From contig NZ_LT907988.1 in NCBI RefSeq assembly GCF_900089455.2, positions 992,001 through 1,056,000 on the forward strand: a DNA stretch of 64,000 nt. Direction: 5' to 3'. The translations under genes and the position numbers were made by a program. Source of the stretch: Orrella dioscoreae (GTDB lineage Bacteria > Pseudomonadota > Gammaproteobacteria > Burkholderiales > Burkholderiaceae_B). Below are positions 23,942 through 33,772 of this stretch, piece by piece (position 1 is the first letter of the stretch; each line of letters starts with the position of its first letter). Below the pieces are notes generated by a model. The model saw only the letters and a program-made list of their open reading frames with translations, ran no database searches and was not told the DNA's origin.

Positions 23942-24333
23942 AGGGCAGGCTGGGCAATCGCGGTGCCATGTGCATCGAGGAAGGTCCGGACTCCACAGGG
24001 CAGGATAACGGCTAACGGCCGTCCACCTGCCGCCTCGGCGGCGGGTGAGGAACAGGACCACAGAGACGAGACTGCGGCGAGGGCGCGCCTGGCGCGCACC
24101 GGCACGGCCACTCCGTGCTGCGTCATGCTCGGCATGGCGGCGTTGCAGGGTGAAACGCGGCAACCTCTATCCGGAGCAACACCAAATAGGCATGCGTACG
24201 GCTTCGGCCGGGAAGGGCGGCTCGCCCTAGCATGCGGGTAGGTGGCTAGAGCGCGCCAGCAATGGCGCGTCCAGAGGAATGATTGCCAGCCCGGGCAACC
24301 GGGCTTACAGAATCCGGCCTATAGGCCTGTCCT
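23942..24333 (+). ncRNA. rnpB: RNase P RNA, bacterial class A
   Basis: The catalytic RNA that trims the 5' end of pre-tRNAs, about 392 nt. Universal core segments are readable: GAGGAAGGTCCGGACTCC (P4/J3-4 side), CACAGGGCAGG, GGGTGAAACGCGGCAACC, CAGAGGAATGATTGCC and CTTACAGAATCCGGCCTATA. The P1 helix forms between GGGCAGGCT at the 5' end and AGGCCTGTCC at the 3' end, which sets the limits. It lies upstream of mraZ. Confidence 0.95.
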
Positions 24334-24370
24334 GCATCTCCCCAAAATGATTTCTTCGCTGGCCGATCGG

Positions 24371-24409
24371 GGCCGGCAGGCCCGTGCGCGCCTGGCTGGC
24401 GGCCTTTTT
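24371..24409 (+). terminator. Probable rnpB terminator
   Basis: A GC-rich imperfect dyad (GGCCGGCAGGC to GCCTGGCTGGCGGCC) ends in TTTTT at 24405-24409, about 40 bases after the mature RNase P RNA end. Confidence 0.55.
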
Positions 24410-24713
24410 CCACATGTCCTTGGTTTGGCGCGTGTCCTGCGCGGGCGTGGGCGCGCCTGAACGCTGCCTGAACGCGTGATTTGACCCCTAAAGCTGCTTT
24501 TTGGGGTCACTTTGCGGCCGCTTGTTGATGAAGGGCATTTAGATAGTTCTGTAGGGAATTGATTTCTAAGGAAAAATTCTTTCCAGCAGATATTACAAAT
24601 TGTCCTAAGTCCTTGTTGTGATTGAAAAAATCCTACTTTTATCTTGACCGGGCTTGTGCCATCCCTTAGAGTGGGAAAAAGTAGGGTTTTGTGCAACTAA
24701 GTGGGGATTCGGG
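24410..24713 (+). promoter_or_regulatory. mraZ upstream region: hairpin, AT-rich tract and Pmra
   Basis: No gene is seen here. A hairpin TGACCCC / GGGGTCA (24482-24488, 24503-24509), with an inner AAAG/CTTT pairing, is followed by CTTT. Next comes an AT-rich tract (about 24517-24660) unlike the GC-rich surroundings. A sigma70-like promoter follows: TTGACC at 24644-24649, 17 bases, TAGAGT at 24667-24672. It would drive the whole division and cell wall cluster. Confidence 0.6.
24671..24705 (+). promoter_or_regulatory. MraZ operator: four 10-bp phased GTGGG-like boxes
   Basis: Boxes start exactly every 10 bases: GTGGG (24671), GTAGG (24681), GTGCA (24691) and GTGGG (24701), each followed by a 5-base spacer. 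This is the known MraZ target layout (TGGGN repeats with 5-nt spacers) and overlaps the candidate -10/start site, consistent with autorepression of the cluster. Confidence 0.75.
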
Positions 24714-25142
24714 GTGTTTCAAGGTAGCAGTGCGCTCACGCTGGATGCGAAGGGGCGGGTGACAATCCCGACCCGGCATCGTGACGCCCTGGCTTCGCAG
24801 GCTGAAGGCCGCCTGACCCTGACCCGTCATCCGGATGGTTGCCTGCTCGTCTATCCCCGTCCCGAGTGGGAAAAGAAGCGCGAGCAGATCGCGGCTTTCC
24901 CCATGCAGGCGCGTGCCCTGCAGCGCTTGCTGCTGGGCAATGCCCAGGACGTGGAAGTCGACGGCGCAGGGCGCATCCTGGTCGCCCCCGAGCTGCGCAC
25001 TGCCGCGGGAATGACCCGCGAAGTGATGCTGCTCGGCATGGGCGCGCACTTCGAGCTGTGGGACGCCGCTGCCCTGGCCCGCCGCGAGGCGGAGGACCTG
25101 GAGCAGGACATGGCGGGTGTGTTGAACCAGTTCTCGTTCTGA
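24714..25142 (+). CDS. mraZ: Transcriptional regulator MraZ
   Basis: A 142-residue protein, the usual MraZ length, built of two AbrB/SpoVT-like half domains with [16 protein letters not shown] in the first and [17 protein letters not shown] in the second (the DxxGR motifs). MraZ forms a ring and binds phased TGGG repeats upstream of itself, repressing the dcw promoter. The GTG at 24714 starts [15 protein letters not shown], the family N-terminus. rsmH follows after 7 bases. Confidence 0.95.
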   Translation: MFQGSSALTLDAKGRVTIPTRHRDALASQAEGRLTLTRHPDGCLLVYPRPEWEKKREQIAAFPMQARALQRLLLGNAQDVEVDGAGRILVAPELRTAAGMTREVMLLGMGAHFELWDAAALARREAEDLEQDMAGVLNQFSF

Positions 25143-25149
25143 CATCAAC

Positions 25150-26232
25150 ATGGAATTCGTGCATCGGCCCGTCCTGCTGGCGCCGACGGTAGACGCGTTG
25201 GTGGCGCAGGACGCCGCTGGCCGCGCCGCCGCAGCCGACAAGGTGGGGCCCGAGGGCATGACGGACCGTCTGTCGGGCACCTTCGTGGATGGCACCTTCG
25301 GCCGTGGCGGTCATACGCGCGAACTGTTGTCGCGTTTGTCGTCCGACGCCCGGGTGGTGGTGTTCGACAAGGATCCCCAGGCGATTTCGGTGGCGCGCGC
25401 GCTGGCCGAGACCGACAGCCGGGTGAGCGTGGTGCACGAAGGATTCGCCAGCATGCGCGAGTCGCTGGCCGAGCTGGGCATTGCGGGCGTGGACGGAATC
25501 ATGCTGGATCTGGGTATTTCCTCTCCCCAGATCGATGACGCGCAACGCGGTTTTTCGTTCATGCGGGATGGTCCGCTGGACATGAGGATGGATACGTCTC
25601 GGGGGCTGACAGCCGCCGAGTGGCTGGCCGAGGCCAGTGTTGATGACATGCGGGAGGTCATAGCTGGCTATGGCGAAGAACGGTTTGCTTTTCAGATTGC
25701 AAAGGCGATTGCTGCTCGCCGCGCAACAAGGCCGCTGCTTACCACGCTCGACCTCGCCGAGCTCGTCGCAGGTGCCGTCCGTACGCGCGAAAAGGGCCAA
25801 CACCCGGCCACTCGCACCTTTCAAGCTTTACGGATTTACCTCAATCGGGAACTCGAAGAGCTCGCGAGCGCCCTCGAGGCAGCTCTGACGCTGCTTCATT
25901 CTGGTGGACGACTGGCCGTGATCAGCTTCCATTCGCTCGAAGACCGCATGGTCAAGCAGTGCATCGCCTCGGCGGCCCGGCCCGACGAGGCGTATGCGCG
26001 CCTGCCCCTGCGTGAAAGCGAATTGCCCCAGCCGGTGCTGTCGCGCCTGGGGCGGGTGCTGCCCGACGAAGCCGAGGTGTCGGGCAATCCGCGCGCGCGT
26101 TCCGCGGTGCTGCGGGTGGCGGCCCGCACGGCCACGCCGCTGGCGCCGGAAGACGCCGCCGCTTTCGTGGGCGCCGTGCCTGGCCGCGGTGCGAGCCGCG
26201 GCGCCGCGGGCCGTGGCCGGAGGCGTGGGTAA
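25150..26232 (+). CDS. rsmH: 16S rRNA m4C1402 methyltransferase RsmH (MraW)
   Basis: A 360-residue SAM-dependent enzyme that N4-methylates C1402 in the 16S decoding centre. The SAM-binding GTFGRGGH is at residues 48-55; [11 protein letters not shown] and [13 protein letters not shown] are also family hallmarks. Compared with E. coli (313 residues) there is an extra segment of about 22 residues (20-41, rich in Ala, Gly and Asp) before the first strand. The central part, about 25621-25920, has clearly different codon usage from its flanks. mraZ lies 7 bases upstream and the ftsL ATG directly abuts the stop. Confidence 0.95.
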   Translation: MEFVHRPVLLAPTVDALVAQDAAGRAAAADKVGPEGMTDRLSGTFVDGTFGRGGHTRELLSRLSSDARVVVFDKDPQAISVARALAETDSRVSVVHEGFASMRESLAELGIAGVDGIMLDLGISSPQIDDAQRGFSFMRDGPLDMRMDTSRGLTAAEWLAEASVDDMREVIAGYGEERFAFQIAKAIAARRATRPLLTTLDLAELVAGAVRTREKGQHPATRTFQALRIYLNRELEELASALEAALTLLHSGGRLAVISFHSLEDRMVKQCIASAARPDEAYARLPLRESELPQPVLSRLGRVLPDEAEVSGNPRARSAVLRVAARTATPLAPEDAAAFVGAVPGRGASRGAAGRGRRRG

Positions 26233-26523
26233 ATGGGCCGGATCATCGTCCTGACGGCGGGTCTGTTGATGCTGTCCGCCATCTCCCTGGTGACCAGCCG
26301 CTATCAGGCGCGCGAGCTCTTCGTCGAGCTCGAGCGCAGCAACGCCCAGTCGCGTGAGCTGGACGTGGACTGGCGCCGCCTGCAGATCGAGCGCGCCGAC
26401 CTGGCGCGCAATGCGCGCGTCGACCAGCTGGCGACCAACCAGCTCAAGATGATCCCGATCGTGCCCGACCGCACGATCTACCTGAATCTTCCCGACATGC
26501 CTGCCGAAGGGGCCGCCCAGTGA
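26233..26523 (+). CDS. ftsL: Cell division protein FtsL
   Basis: A 96-residue bitopic protein: a short N-terminus, one membrane segment (about residues 3-20, IIVLTAGLLMLSAISLV), then a periplasmic leucine-zipper-like coiled coil. FtsL joins FtsB and FtsQ and activates FtsWI septal peptidoglycan synthesis. Sequence conservation is low, but position between rsmH and ftsI, size and topology agree. The end overlaps ftsI by 4 bases. Confidence 0.92.
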   Translation: MGRIIVLTAGLLMLSAISLVTSRYQARELFVELERSNAQSRELDVDWRRLQIERADLARNARVDQLATNQLKMIPIVPDRTIYLNLPDMPAEGAAQ

Positions 26524-28256
26524 AGCGCGTGCCTTTCTTCGACAACCCGGTGCTGCGCGTGCAGCTGCCGATGTGGCGTGCCCGCCTGGTGCTGATCCTG
26601 CTGTCTTGCGGATTCCTGGCGCTGGCTGGCCGTGCGCTGTTCCTGCAGGGCCTGTCGACCGAATTCCTGCAGCAGCAGGGCGAGCGCCGCTATGAGCGCA
26701 CGCTGACCCTGCCTTCCACGCGCGGCAAGATCCTGGACCGCAATGGCGTGGTGCTGGCCTCCAGCGTGCCGGCCCGCGCGGTGTGGGCGATTCCCGAAGA
26801 CACGCGCGCCGCCGAGCCGGCGCAGCTGGCTGCCTTGGCGTCGCTGCTGGAAATGCCGGTGCGCGAGCTGAGCGGCAAGCTCGCCGATGGCGACAGGAAT
26901 TTCGTCTATATAAAGAGGCAGGTGCCGCTGGACGTGGCCGAGAAGGTGCGCGCGCTGGGGCTGCCGGGCTTCCACCAGCAGCCGGAAACCCGCCGCCAGT
27001 ATCCCGAAGGCGATGTGTCCTCGCACATCGTCGGTTTCACCAGCGTCGAGGACGTGGGCCAGGAAGGCGTGGAGCTTGCCTTCGATGCGCTGTTGTCGGG
27101 CAAGCCCGGCAGCCGCCGCGTCATCAAGGACCGCCTGGGCCGCGTGATCGAGGACGTGCGTGCCGTGAATCCGCCGGTCGATGGCCGCGACCTGCACCTG
27201 TCCATCGATTCGCGCCTGCAGTACCTGGTCTTCAAGGCCTTGCAGGACGCCATGACCGAGCAGCGTGCCAATGGCGCCGCCGCCGTGGTGCTGGATGCGC
27301 GCACCGGGGAAATCCTGGCGCTGGCCAACCTGCCCAGCTTCGATCCGAACCGCCGCAATACGCTGCGGGGCGATGCGTTGCGCAACCGCGTGCTGACCGA
27401 CACCTTCGAGCCGGGTTCGATCATGAAGCCCTTCACCGCCGCGCTGGCGCTGGAGCTGGGCCGCATCAACCTGCACACGCAGTTCGACACCGGCAATGGC
27501 CGCTTCCAGTTCCAGGGCTCCACCATCAGCGACGTGAGCCGCAACGGCATGCTGGACGTGGCGGGCATCCTGCGCCGTTCGAGCAACATCGGCATGACCA
27601 TGATCTCGGAACGCCTGGAGTCGCGCGAGATGTGGGACAAGTTCACCGAGCTGGGCCTGGGCCAGGCGCCCAACACCGGCTTCCCGGGTGCCGCCGCCGG
27701 CCGCCTGCGTCCGTGGGAGCGGTGGCGCACCATCGAGAAGGCCACCATGGCCTACGGCTACGGCCTGTCGACGTCGCTGATGCAGATGGCGCGCGCTTAC
27801 ACGGTGTTCGCGCGCGACGGAGACATGGTGTCGCTGACCCTGATGCGGCGCGACAGCGAGCCCACCAGCACGCGCATCTATCCCTCCCGGATTTCCGACG
27901 AGATCCGCGTCATGCTTGAAGCCGCCGCGGGTCCCGATGGCGCCAAGCGCGCGCAGGTCCAGGGTTTCCGCGTGGCCGGCAAGAGCGGCACGGCGCGCAA
28001 GATCGTCGACGGCAAGTACAGCACCAGCCGCTATCGCAGTTCCTTCGTGGGCTTCGCGCCGGTGTCCGACCCGCGCATCGTGGTGGCCGTGAGCATCGAT
28101 GAGCCGCACGCGGGCGCCTACTATGGCGGTGCGGTGGCGGCGCCCGTGTTTTCCACCATCGTCGGCGGCAGCCTGCGCATGCTGGGCGTCCAGCCCGACG
28201 CGCCGTTCACCTCGACCGTCGTGGCTGGCACGCCGCCTGCGGAGCGCCTGGAATGA
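26520..28256 (+). CDS. ftsI: Septal peptidoglycan transpeptidase FtsI (PBP3)
   Basis: A 578-residue class B penicillin-binding protein: a cytoplasmic tail, a membrane anchor near residues 20-40, a pedestal domain (STRGKILDRNGVVLASS) and a transpeptidase domain. The active-site motifs are SIMK (Ser300), SSN (354-356) and KSG (488-490). It cross-links septal wall with FtsW. It starts with GTG in a GTGA overlap with the ftsL stop, indicating translational coupling. Beta-lactams would acylate Ser300. Confidence 0.95.
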   Translation: MKRVPFFDNPVLRVQLPMWRARLVLILLSCGFLALAGRALFLQGLSTEFLQQQGERRYERTLTLPSTRGKILDRNGVVLASSVPARAVWAIPEDTRAAEPAQLAALASLLEMPVRELSGKLADGDRNFVYIKRQVPLDVAEKVRALGLPGFHQQPETRRQYPEGDVSSHIVGFTSVEDVGQEGVELAFDALLSGKPGSRRVIKDRLGRVIEDVRAVNPPVDGRDLHLSIDSRLQYLVFKALQDAMTEQRANGAAAVVLDARTGEILALANLPSFDPNRRNTLRGDALRNRVLTDTFEPGSIMKPFTAALALELGRINLHTQFDTGNGRFQFQGSTISDVSRNGMLDVAGILRRSSNIGMTMISERLESREMWDKFTELGLGQAPNTGFPGAAAGRLRPWERWRTIEKATMAYGYGLSTSLMQMARAYTVFARDGDMVSLTLMRRDSEPTSTRIYPSRISDEIRVMLEAAAGPDGAKRAQVQGFRVAGKSGTARKIVDGKYSTSRYRSSFVGFAPVSDPRIVVAVSIDEPHAGAYYGGAVAAPVFSTIVGGSLRMLGVQPDAPFTSTVVAGTPPAERLE

Positions 28257-31081
28257 GCGCCCGGATCGATACCGTGCAAGGCGAGGGCGCCGGCGACCTG
28301 CTGGCCTGGCTGCGCACGCGCGTGGCGGCTGGCGCGCACCTGAGCCTGGACACCCGCAAGCTGCATGCGGGCGATGTGTTCGTGGCCTGCCCGGGCCGCA
28401 GCGGCGATGGCCGCCTGCATCTGGCCGAGGCCGTGGCGCACGGCGCCGGCGCGATCATTGCCGAGGCCCGCGACGTGGACCAGGCAACCCTGGCCGCGGC
28501 AGGCCAGGTGCCTGTGCTGCTGGCCCAAGACCTGCGCGCCCGCCTGGGGGCGCTGGCCGATGCCTGGTATGGCGAGCCGTCGCAGGCATTGAAGGTCATC
28601 GCCATCACTGGCACCAATGGCAAGACTTCTTGCACGCAATGGATTGCCGCGGGCCTGAACAGCATGAACCGCCCCTGCGGCGTGATCGGCACCCTGGGTA
28701 CTTTCATGCCTGACGGTTCGCAGGCGCCGGGCGCGCTGACGACGCCGGACGTGTTGACGCTGCATCGCAGCCTGGCCGCCTTGCGCGATGCCGGCGCGGC
28801 GCTGGTGGCCATCGAGGCCTCGTCCATCGGCATCGAACAGGGCAGGCTGGACGGCGTGCGCATTGCGCTGGCCGGCTGGACCAACCTGACGCGCGACCAC
28901 CTGGATTACCACGGCACGCTGGAGGCCTATGAGGCCGCCAAGCAGCGTCTTTTCCAGTGGCCAGGGCTGGGTGCGGCAGTGGTCAATGTGGATGATGCGG
29001 GCGGACGCCGTCTGCTGGAGGCGCTGGGCGACGTGCCGGCGGTGACGTACGGCATCGATCCGAACGCCGACGTCATGCTGCATGCCCGTGACATCCACGA
29101 TGGCGCGCACGGCATGGTCTTTACGCTGCACACGCCGGAAGGCGAGGCGCAGATCGTCAGCCACCTGGTGGGCGAACACAACGTCAGCAATCTTCTCCTG
29201 GTCGCCGGCGTGTTCCGCGCACTGGGCGTCTCGCTGGGCGGCAATTCCTCCGCCTTGGCGGCGGCGCAGCCCGTGGCGGGCCGCCTGCAGCCGGTGCCGG
29301 CGCCCCTGCCCGACGAGGCCGAGCGCGCGCCGCTGGTCGTGGTGGACTATGCCCACACGCCCGACGCGCTGGCACGCGTGCTGGCCGCCTTGCGCTCGAC
29401 CGCCGATGCGCGTCGCGGGCAACTCATCTGCGTGTTTGGCTGCGGCGGCAATCGCGATGCCGGCAAGCGTCCCGAGATGGCGCGCGCTGCCGAGGACGGC
29501 GCCGACGCCGTGGTCGTCACCAGCGACAACCCGCGGGACGAGGCGCCGGCCGACATCATCGCCCAGGTGCGCGCGGGTTTCGCGCGGCCCGAGGCGGTCC
29601 AGGTCATCGAGGACCGCGCGCAGGCCATCCTGCGCACGATCTGGCAGAGCGCGCCGCAGGACGTGGTGCTGCTGGCCGGCAAGGGGCACGAAACCTACCA
29701 GGAAATCGCGGGCCAGCGCCTGCCCTTCGATGACGTCGAGTGGGCGCGCCTGGCCATGCTGTGGTCGCCGCAACGCCGCCTGAGTTCCGATACCCGCAGC
29801 CTGCGCGCGGGCGAGCTCTTCGTCGCGTTGTCGGGCGAGAACTTCGATGGCCACGCCTATCTGGCGCAGGCCCACGCCGCGGGCGCTTGCGCCGCGATGG
29901 TGGCCTACCGCGTGCCGGATGCGCCCCTGCCGCAACTGGTGCTGGGCGAGACGCGTGCTGCCATGGGCAAGCTGGCCGCCGCCTGGCGCGCGGGCATGGA
30001 CCTGCCGCTGATCGCCGTGACCGGCAGCAACGGCAAGACGACCACCAAGGAAATGATCTCGGCCATCCTGGCGGCCTGGGTGGGCGAGGACCGCAGGCTG
30101 GCCACGGCCGGCAACCTGAACAACGACATCGGCGTGCCGCTGACGCTGCTGCGCCTGGGGGCGCACCATCGCGCCGCCGTGGTCGAGCTGGGCATGAATC
30201 ATCCTGGCGAGATCGAAGGCCTGGCCCGCATGGCTGCGCCCACGGTGGCGCTGGTGAACAACGCCCAGCGCGAGCACCAGGAGTTCATGCATACGGTCGA
30301 GGCCGTGGCCCGGGAGAACGGCGCCGTGCTGGGCGCGCTGCCCGCCGACGGCGTGGCGGTCTACCCGGGTGATGACGCGCATGCCCATGTCTGGGACGCG
30401 CTGTCGGCCGGGCATGCCGTGCGGCGTTTCGGCCTGGATGCCGCCCAGGATGTGTACGCCACCGAGGTCGCGCTGCGCGCCGACGGCGTGTCGTGCACGC
30501 TGCATACGCCCGCGGGCACGTGCGCGCTGGTCCTGGCGGTGGCGGGACAGCACAACCTGCGCAATGCGTTGGCGGCGGTCAGCTGCGCGCTGGCCGCCGG
30601 CGTGCCGCTGCCGGTCGCCGTGCAGGCGCTGGGCGGCTTCCAGCCCGTGAAGGGCCGCATGCAACATCGCACGCTGCCCGACGGCGGCGTGCTGATCGAC
30701 GATACCTACAACGCCAACCCCGACTCCGTGCGCGCCGCCATCGACGTGCTGGCCAGCCTGCCGGCGCCGCGCGCGCTGGTGCTGGGGGACATGGGTGAGG
30801 TGGGCAACAACGGTCCTGCCATGCATCTCGAAGTCGGCGCGTATGCGCGCGAGCGTGGCATCGACCTGCTTTACACCCTGGGCACGGCTTGCCGTGATGC
30901 CGCCGCGGCTTTCGGGCCGGCGGCAATGGCAGGCGACTCGGTGGAGGACATCGTGCGATCGCTGCAGGCAGCGCACCCGGCCAGCATCTTGGTCAAGGGC
31001 TCGCGTTTCATGCGGATGGAGCGGATCGTCTCTGCCTATCTGGAAAACAAGAATACCCAGGAAGATTCCCATGCTGCTTGA
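28253..31081 (+). CDS. murEF: Bifunctional MurE-MurF: UDP-MurNAc-tripeptide ligase fused to D-Ala-D-Ala-adding enzyme
   Basis: One uninterrupted 942-codon frame encodes two Mur ligases. Residues 1 to about 500 are MurE: ATP loop GTNGKT (120-125) and DNPR (425-428), the meso-diaminopimelate-selecting motif. Residues about 502-942 are Mur[23 protein letters not shown] loop GSNGKTT (591-597), [21 protein letters not shown]. MurE adds meso-DAP to UDP-MurNAc-L-Ala-D-Glu; MurF then adds D-Ala-D-Ala. The MurF half begins without the first 15-20 residues of a free-standing MurF. No stop or good internal ribosome site separates the halves, although an in-frame ATG is at 29756. Such fusions are documented in Bordetella. 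ATGA overlap with ftsI. Confidence 0.95.
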   Translation: MSARIDTVQGEGAGDLLAWLRTRVAAGAHLSLDTRKLHAGDVFVACPGRSGDGRLHLAEAVAHGAGAIIAEARDVDQATLAAAGQVPVLLAQDLRARLGALADAWYGEPSQALKVIAITGTNGKTSCTQWIAAGLNSMNRPCGVIGTLGTFMPDGSQAPGALTTPDVLTLHRSLAALRDAGAALVAIEASSIGIEQGRLDGVRIALAGWTNLTRDHLDYHGTLEAYEAAKQRLFQWPGLGAAVVNVDDAGGRRLLEALGDVPAVTYGIDPNADVMLHARDIHDGAHGMVFTLHTPEGEAQIVSHLVGEHNVSNLLLVAGVFRALGVSLGGNSSALAAAQPVAGRLQPVPAPLPDEAERAPLVVVDYAHTPDALARVLAALRSTADARRGQLICVFGCGGNRDAGKRPEMARAAEDGADAVVVTSDNPRDEAPADIIAQVRAGFARPEAVQVIEDRAQAILRTIWQSAPQDVVLLAGKGHETYQEIAGQRLPFDDVEWARLAMLWSPQRRLSSDTRSLRAGELFVALSGENFDGHAYLAQAHAAGACAAMVAYRVPDAPLPQLVLGETRAAMGKLAAAWRAGMDLPLIAVTGSNGKTTTKEMISAILAAWVGEDRRLATAGNLNNDIGVPLTLLRLGAHHRAAVVELGMNHPGEIEGLARMAAPTVALVNNAQREHQEFMHTVEAVARENGAVLGALPADGVAVYPGDDAHAHVWDALSAGHAVRRFGLDAAQDVYATEVALRADGVSCTLHTPAGTCALVLAVAGQHNLRNALAAVSCALAAGVPLPVAVQALGGFQPVKGRMQHRTLPDGGVLIDDTYNANPDSVRAAIDVLASLPAPRALVLGDMGEVGNNGPAMHLEVGAYARERGIDLLYTLGTACRDAAAAFGPAAMAGDSVEDIVRSLQAAHPASILVKGSRFMRMERIVSAYLENKNTQEDSHAA

Positions 31082-32243
31082 ACTGGCGCGCTGGCTCTCA
31101 GATGACCACATCCGCGCCTTTGGCGTTTTCGAATACATCACCTTGCGCGCCGTGCTGGCCTGCGCGACGGCGCTCATCATCGGCCTGGTGGCCGGCCCCG
31201 CGGTCATCCGCAAGCTGACCGCCATGAAGATCGGCCAGGCCGTGCGTTCCTATGGTCCGCAAAGCCACCTGGTCAAGACCGGCACGCCCACCATGGGCGG
31301 CGCGCTGATCCTGATCGGCATCGGCATCAGCACGCTGCTGTGGGCCGACTGGACCAACCGTTTCGTGTGGGTCGTGCTGCTGGTGACGCTGGGTTTCGGC
31401 TGGATCGGCTGGGTGGACGACTACCGCAAGGTGGTGCGCCGCGATCCCGAGGGCATGCCCGCGCGCCAGAAGTTCTTCTGGCAGGCGCTGATCGGCCTCT
31501 TCGCATCGGTCTACCTGGCGTTCGCGGTGTCGGCGCCGGCCAACGCCGAGCTCTGGCCGCTGTTCCGCGACTGGGTGTTCAGCGGCTTCTCGATGCCCCT
31601 GCCCACGCGCGCCGACCTGATCGTGCCCTTCTTCAAAAGCGTGAGCTACCCCCTGGGCGTGTTCGGCTTCGTGGCGTTGACCTGGGCCGTGATCGTGGGC
31701 ACCAGCAACGCGGTGAACCTGACCGACGGCCTGGACGGCCTGGCGATCATGCCGACCGTGATGGTCGGCAGCGCGCTGGGAATCTTCGCCTACGTCGTGG
31801 GGCGCGTGGACTACTCCAAGTACCTGCTCTTCCCCTATATCCCCGGCGCCTCCGAACTGATGGTGATCTGCGCCGCGCTGGCGGGGGCGGGCCTGGCCTT
31901 CCTGTGGTTCAACGCCTATCCGGCGCAGGTGTTCATGGGTGACGTAGGCGCGCTGGCGCTGGGCGGCGCGCTGGGCACCATCGCCGTCATCGTGCGCCAG
32001 GAAATCGTGCTGTTCATCATGGGCGGCGTGTTCGTGGCCGAGACCCTGTCGGTGATGATCCAGGTGACCTGGTTCAAGTACACCAAGAAGAAATACGGCG
32101 AGGGGCGGCGGATATTGCGCATGGCGCCCCTGCATCACCACTTTGAAGTCGGCGGCTGGAAGGAAACCCAGGTCGTCGTGCGTTTCTGGATCATCAGCAT
32201 GATGCTGGTGCTCATCGGCCTTTCTTCGCTCAAGCTTCGATGA
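31071..32243 (+). CDS. mraY: Phospho-MurNAc-pentapeptide transferase MraY
   Basis: A 390-residue integral membrane enzyme with ten predicted membrane segments that links phospho-MurNAc-pentapeptide to undecaprenyl phosphate, forming lipid I. Catalytic and metal-binding motifs are present: the double Asp in [34 protein letters not shown] and the HHHFE loop. The ATG at 31071 gives the usual MLLELARWL start and overlaps the end of murEF by 11 bases. The frame is open further upstream, but only through murEF. Confidence 0.96.
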   Translation: MLLELARWLSDDHIRAFGVFEYITLRAVLACATALIIGLVAGPAVIRKLTAMKIGQAVRSYGPQSHLVKTGTPTMGGALILIGIGISTLLWADWTNRFVWVVLLVTLGFGWIGWVDDYRKVVRRDPEGMPARQKFFWQALIGLFASVYLAFAVSAPANAELWPLFRDWVFSGFSMPLPTRADLIVPFFKSVSYPLGVFGFVALTWAVIVGTSNAVNLTDGLDGLAIMPTVMVGSALGIFAYVVGRVDYSKYLLFPYIPGASELMVICAALAGAGLAFLWFNAYPAQVFMGDVGALALGGALGTIAVIVRQEIVLFIMGGVFVAETLSVMIQVTWFKYTKKKYGEGRRILRMAPLHHHFEVGGWKETQVVVRFWIISMMLVLIGLSSLKLR

Positions 32244-33772
32244 ACCAACCCGCTCACCTGTCCGCCGGCACGCCGCGCACGCTGATCCTCGGCCTGGGGG
32301 AAACCGGCGCCGCGGCGGCGCGCTGGTGCGCCCGCCAGGGCCAGGCCTTGCGGCTCGCGGATACGCGGGAGCAGCCCGGCGGCCTGGAGGCCCTGCGCGC
32401 GGCGCTGGGCGAGGCGGATGTCGACGTTTGCCTGGGCGCCTCGCAGATGCAGGCCGGGCTGCTGGATGGCGTGTCGCAGGTCGTGCTGAGCCCGGGCCTG
32501 GCGCCGCACGAGCAGCCGGTGGCGGCGGTGCTCGCGCAGGCGGCGCAGCGTGGCATCGAGGTCGTGGGCGAGATCGAACTGTTCGCGCGCGCGCTGGCCG
32601 CCCTGTCGGCCGAGCGTGGTTACGCGCCGCGTGTGCTGGCGGTGACGGGCACCAATGGCAAGACCACGGTGACGTCGTTGGCGCGCCACCTGATCGATGG
32701 CGCGGGCGTGCCCGTGCTGGCAGCGGGCAATATCGGCCCGGCGGCCCTGGCTGCGCTGGCGCAGGCGCTGGACGACGATGCCTTGCCCGAGGTGTGGGTC
32801 CTGGAGCTGTCGAGCTTCCAGCTGGAGACCACCACGAGCCTGGCGCCGGATGCCGCCGTCGTGCTGAACCTGAGCCAGGATCACCTGGACTGGCACGGCA
32901 GCATGCAGGCCTATGCGCAGGCGAAGGCCCGGATCTACCAGCAGGCGCGCGTGCGCGTGGTGAACCGCGACGACGCGGCCGTCATGGCGATGGTCGACGG
33001 CGTGCAGGCCAAGGACGTGCGCAGTTTCGGCCGGGACGTGCCCGTGCTGGTGGGCGACATGGGCCTGGACCGCGGCCATGACGTGGCCTGGCTGGCCGTG
33101 GCCGAAGCCACCGATTTCGACGAACCCGTGGCCCCGACGCCGCGGCGCCGCAAGGATGCGCCGCCGCCCGCGCGCGCCGAGGGCCGTCTGGTGCGCATGA
33201 TGCCCGCCGACGCCTTGCGCCTGCGGGGCACGCACAATGCCTTGAACGTGCAGGCGGCGCTGCTGCTGGCGCGCAGCCTGGAACTGCCTTGGGGCGCGCT
33301 GCTGCGTGCGGTGCGCGACTACGACGGCGAGCCGCACCGCATGCGTTTCGTGCGCAGCATTCAGGGCGTGGATTTCATCGACGACAGCAAGGGCACCAAC
33401 GTGGGCGCCAGCGTGGCTGGCCTGGAAGGCCTGGACCAGCCCGTGGTGCTGATCGCGGGCGGCCTGGGCAAGGGCCAGGACTTCTCGCCGCTCGTGCCGG
33501 CCGTGAAGGCCCGGGCGCGTGCGGTCGTGCTGATCGGCCAGGACGCCCAGCGTCTGGCCGAGGCGCTGGCGCCGTCCGGCGTGCCGTGCCAGCAGGCCGC
33601 GTCCATGCAGGATGCCGTGCGCCAGGCCATGTCGCTGGCCCAGGAGGGCGACGCCGTGCTGTTGTCGCCGGCCTGCGCCAGCATGGACATGTTCCGCAAT
33701 TACGGCCACCGCGGCGACGTCTTCGCCGAGGAAGCGCGCGAGCTGGCAATGGACCGGGGTGAGATCGCATGA
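32240..33772 (+). CDS. murD: UDP-MurNAc-L-alanine:D-glutamate ligase MurD
   Basis: A 510-residue Mur ligase adding D-Glu to UDP-MurNAc-L-Ala. The ATP loop GTNGKTT is at 137-143; [10 protein letters not shown] and [11 protein letters not shown] are MurD-specific; DDSKGTN marks the C-terminal domain. E. coli MurD has 438 residues. Part of the excess is a Pro/Arg/Ala-rich, probably disordered insert near residues 294-316. It overlaps both mraY and ftsW by 4 bases. Confidence 0.95.
   Translation: MNQPAHLSAGTPRTLILGLGETGAAAARWCARQGQALRLADTREQPGGLEALRAALGEADVDVCLGASQMQAGLLDGVSQVVLSPGLAPHEQPVAAVLAQAAQRGIEVVGEIELFARALAALSAERGYAPRVLAVTGTNGKTTVTSLARHLIDGAGVPVLAAGNIGPAALAALAQALDDDALPEVWVLELSSFQLETTTSLAPDAAVVLNLSQDHLDWHGSMQAYAQAKARIYQQARVRVVNRDDAAVMAMVDGVQAKDVRSFGRDVPVLVGDMGLDRGHDVAWLAVAEATDFDEPVAPTPRRRKDAPPPARAEGRLVRMMPADALRLRGTHNALNVQAALLLARSLELPWGALLRAVRDYDGEPHRMRFVRSIQGVDFIDDSKGTNVGASVAGLEGLDQPVVLIAGGLGKGQDFSPLVPAVKARARAVVLIGQDAQRLAEALAPSGVPCQQAASMQDAVRQAMSLAQEGDAVLLSPACASMDMFRNYGHRGDVFAEEARELAMDRGEIA

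Noticed and set aside
28121-31225. A 1034-codon open frame on the minus strand opposite murEF
   Set aside because: It is antisense to a clear bifunctional Mur ligase. In GC-rich coding DNA the opposite strand is often open for long stretches; the product is rich in His, Gln, Arg and Gly with no domain pattern.
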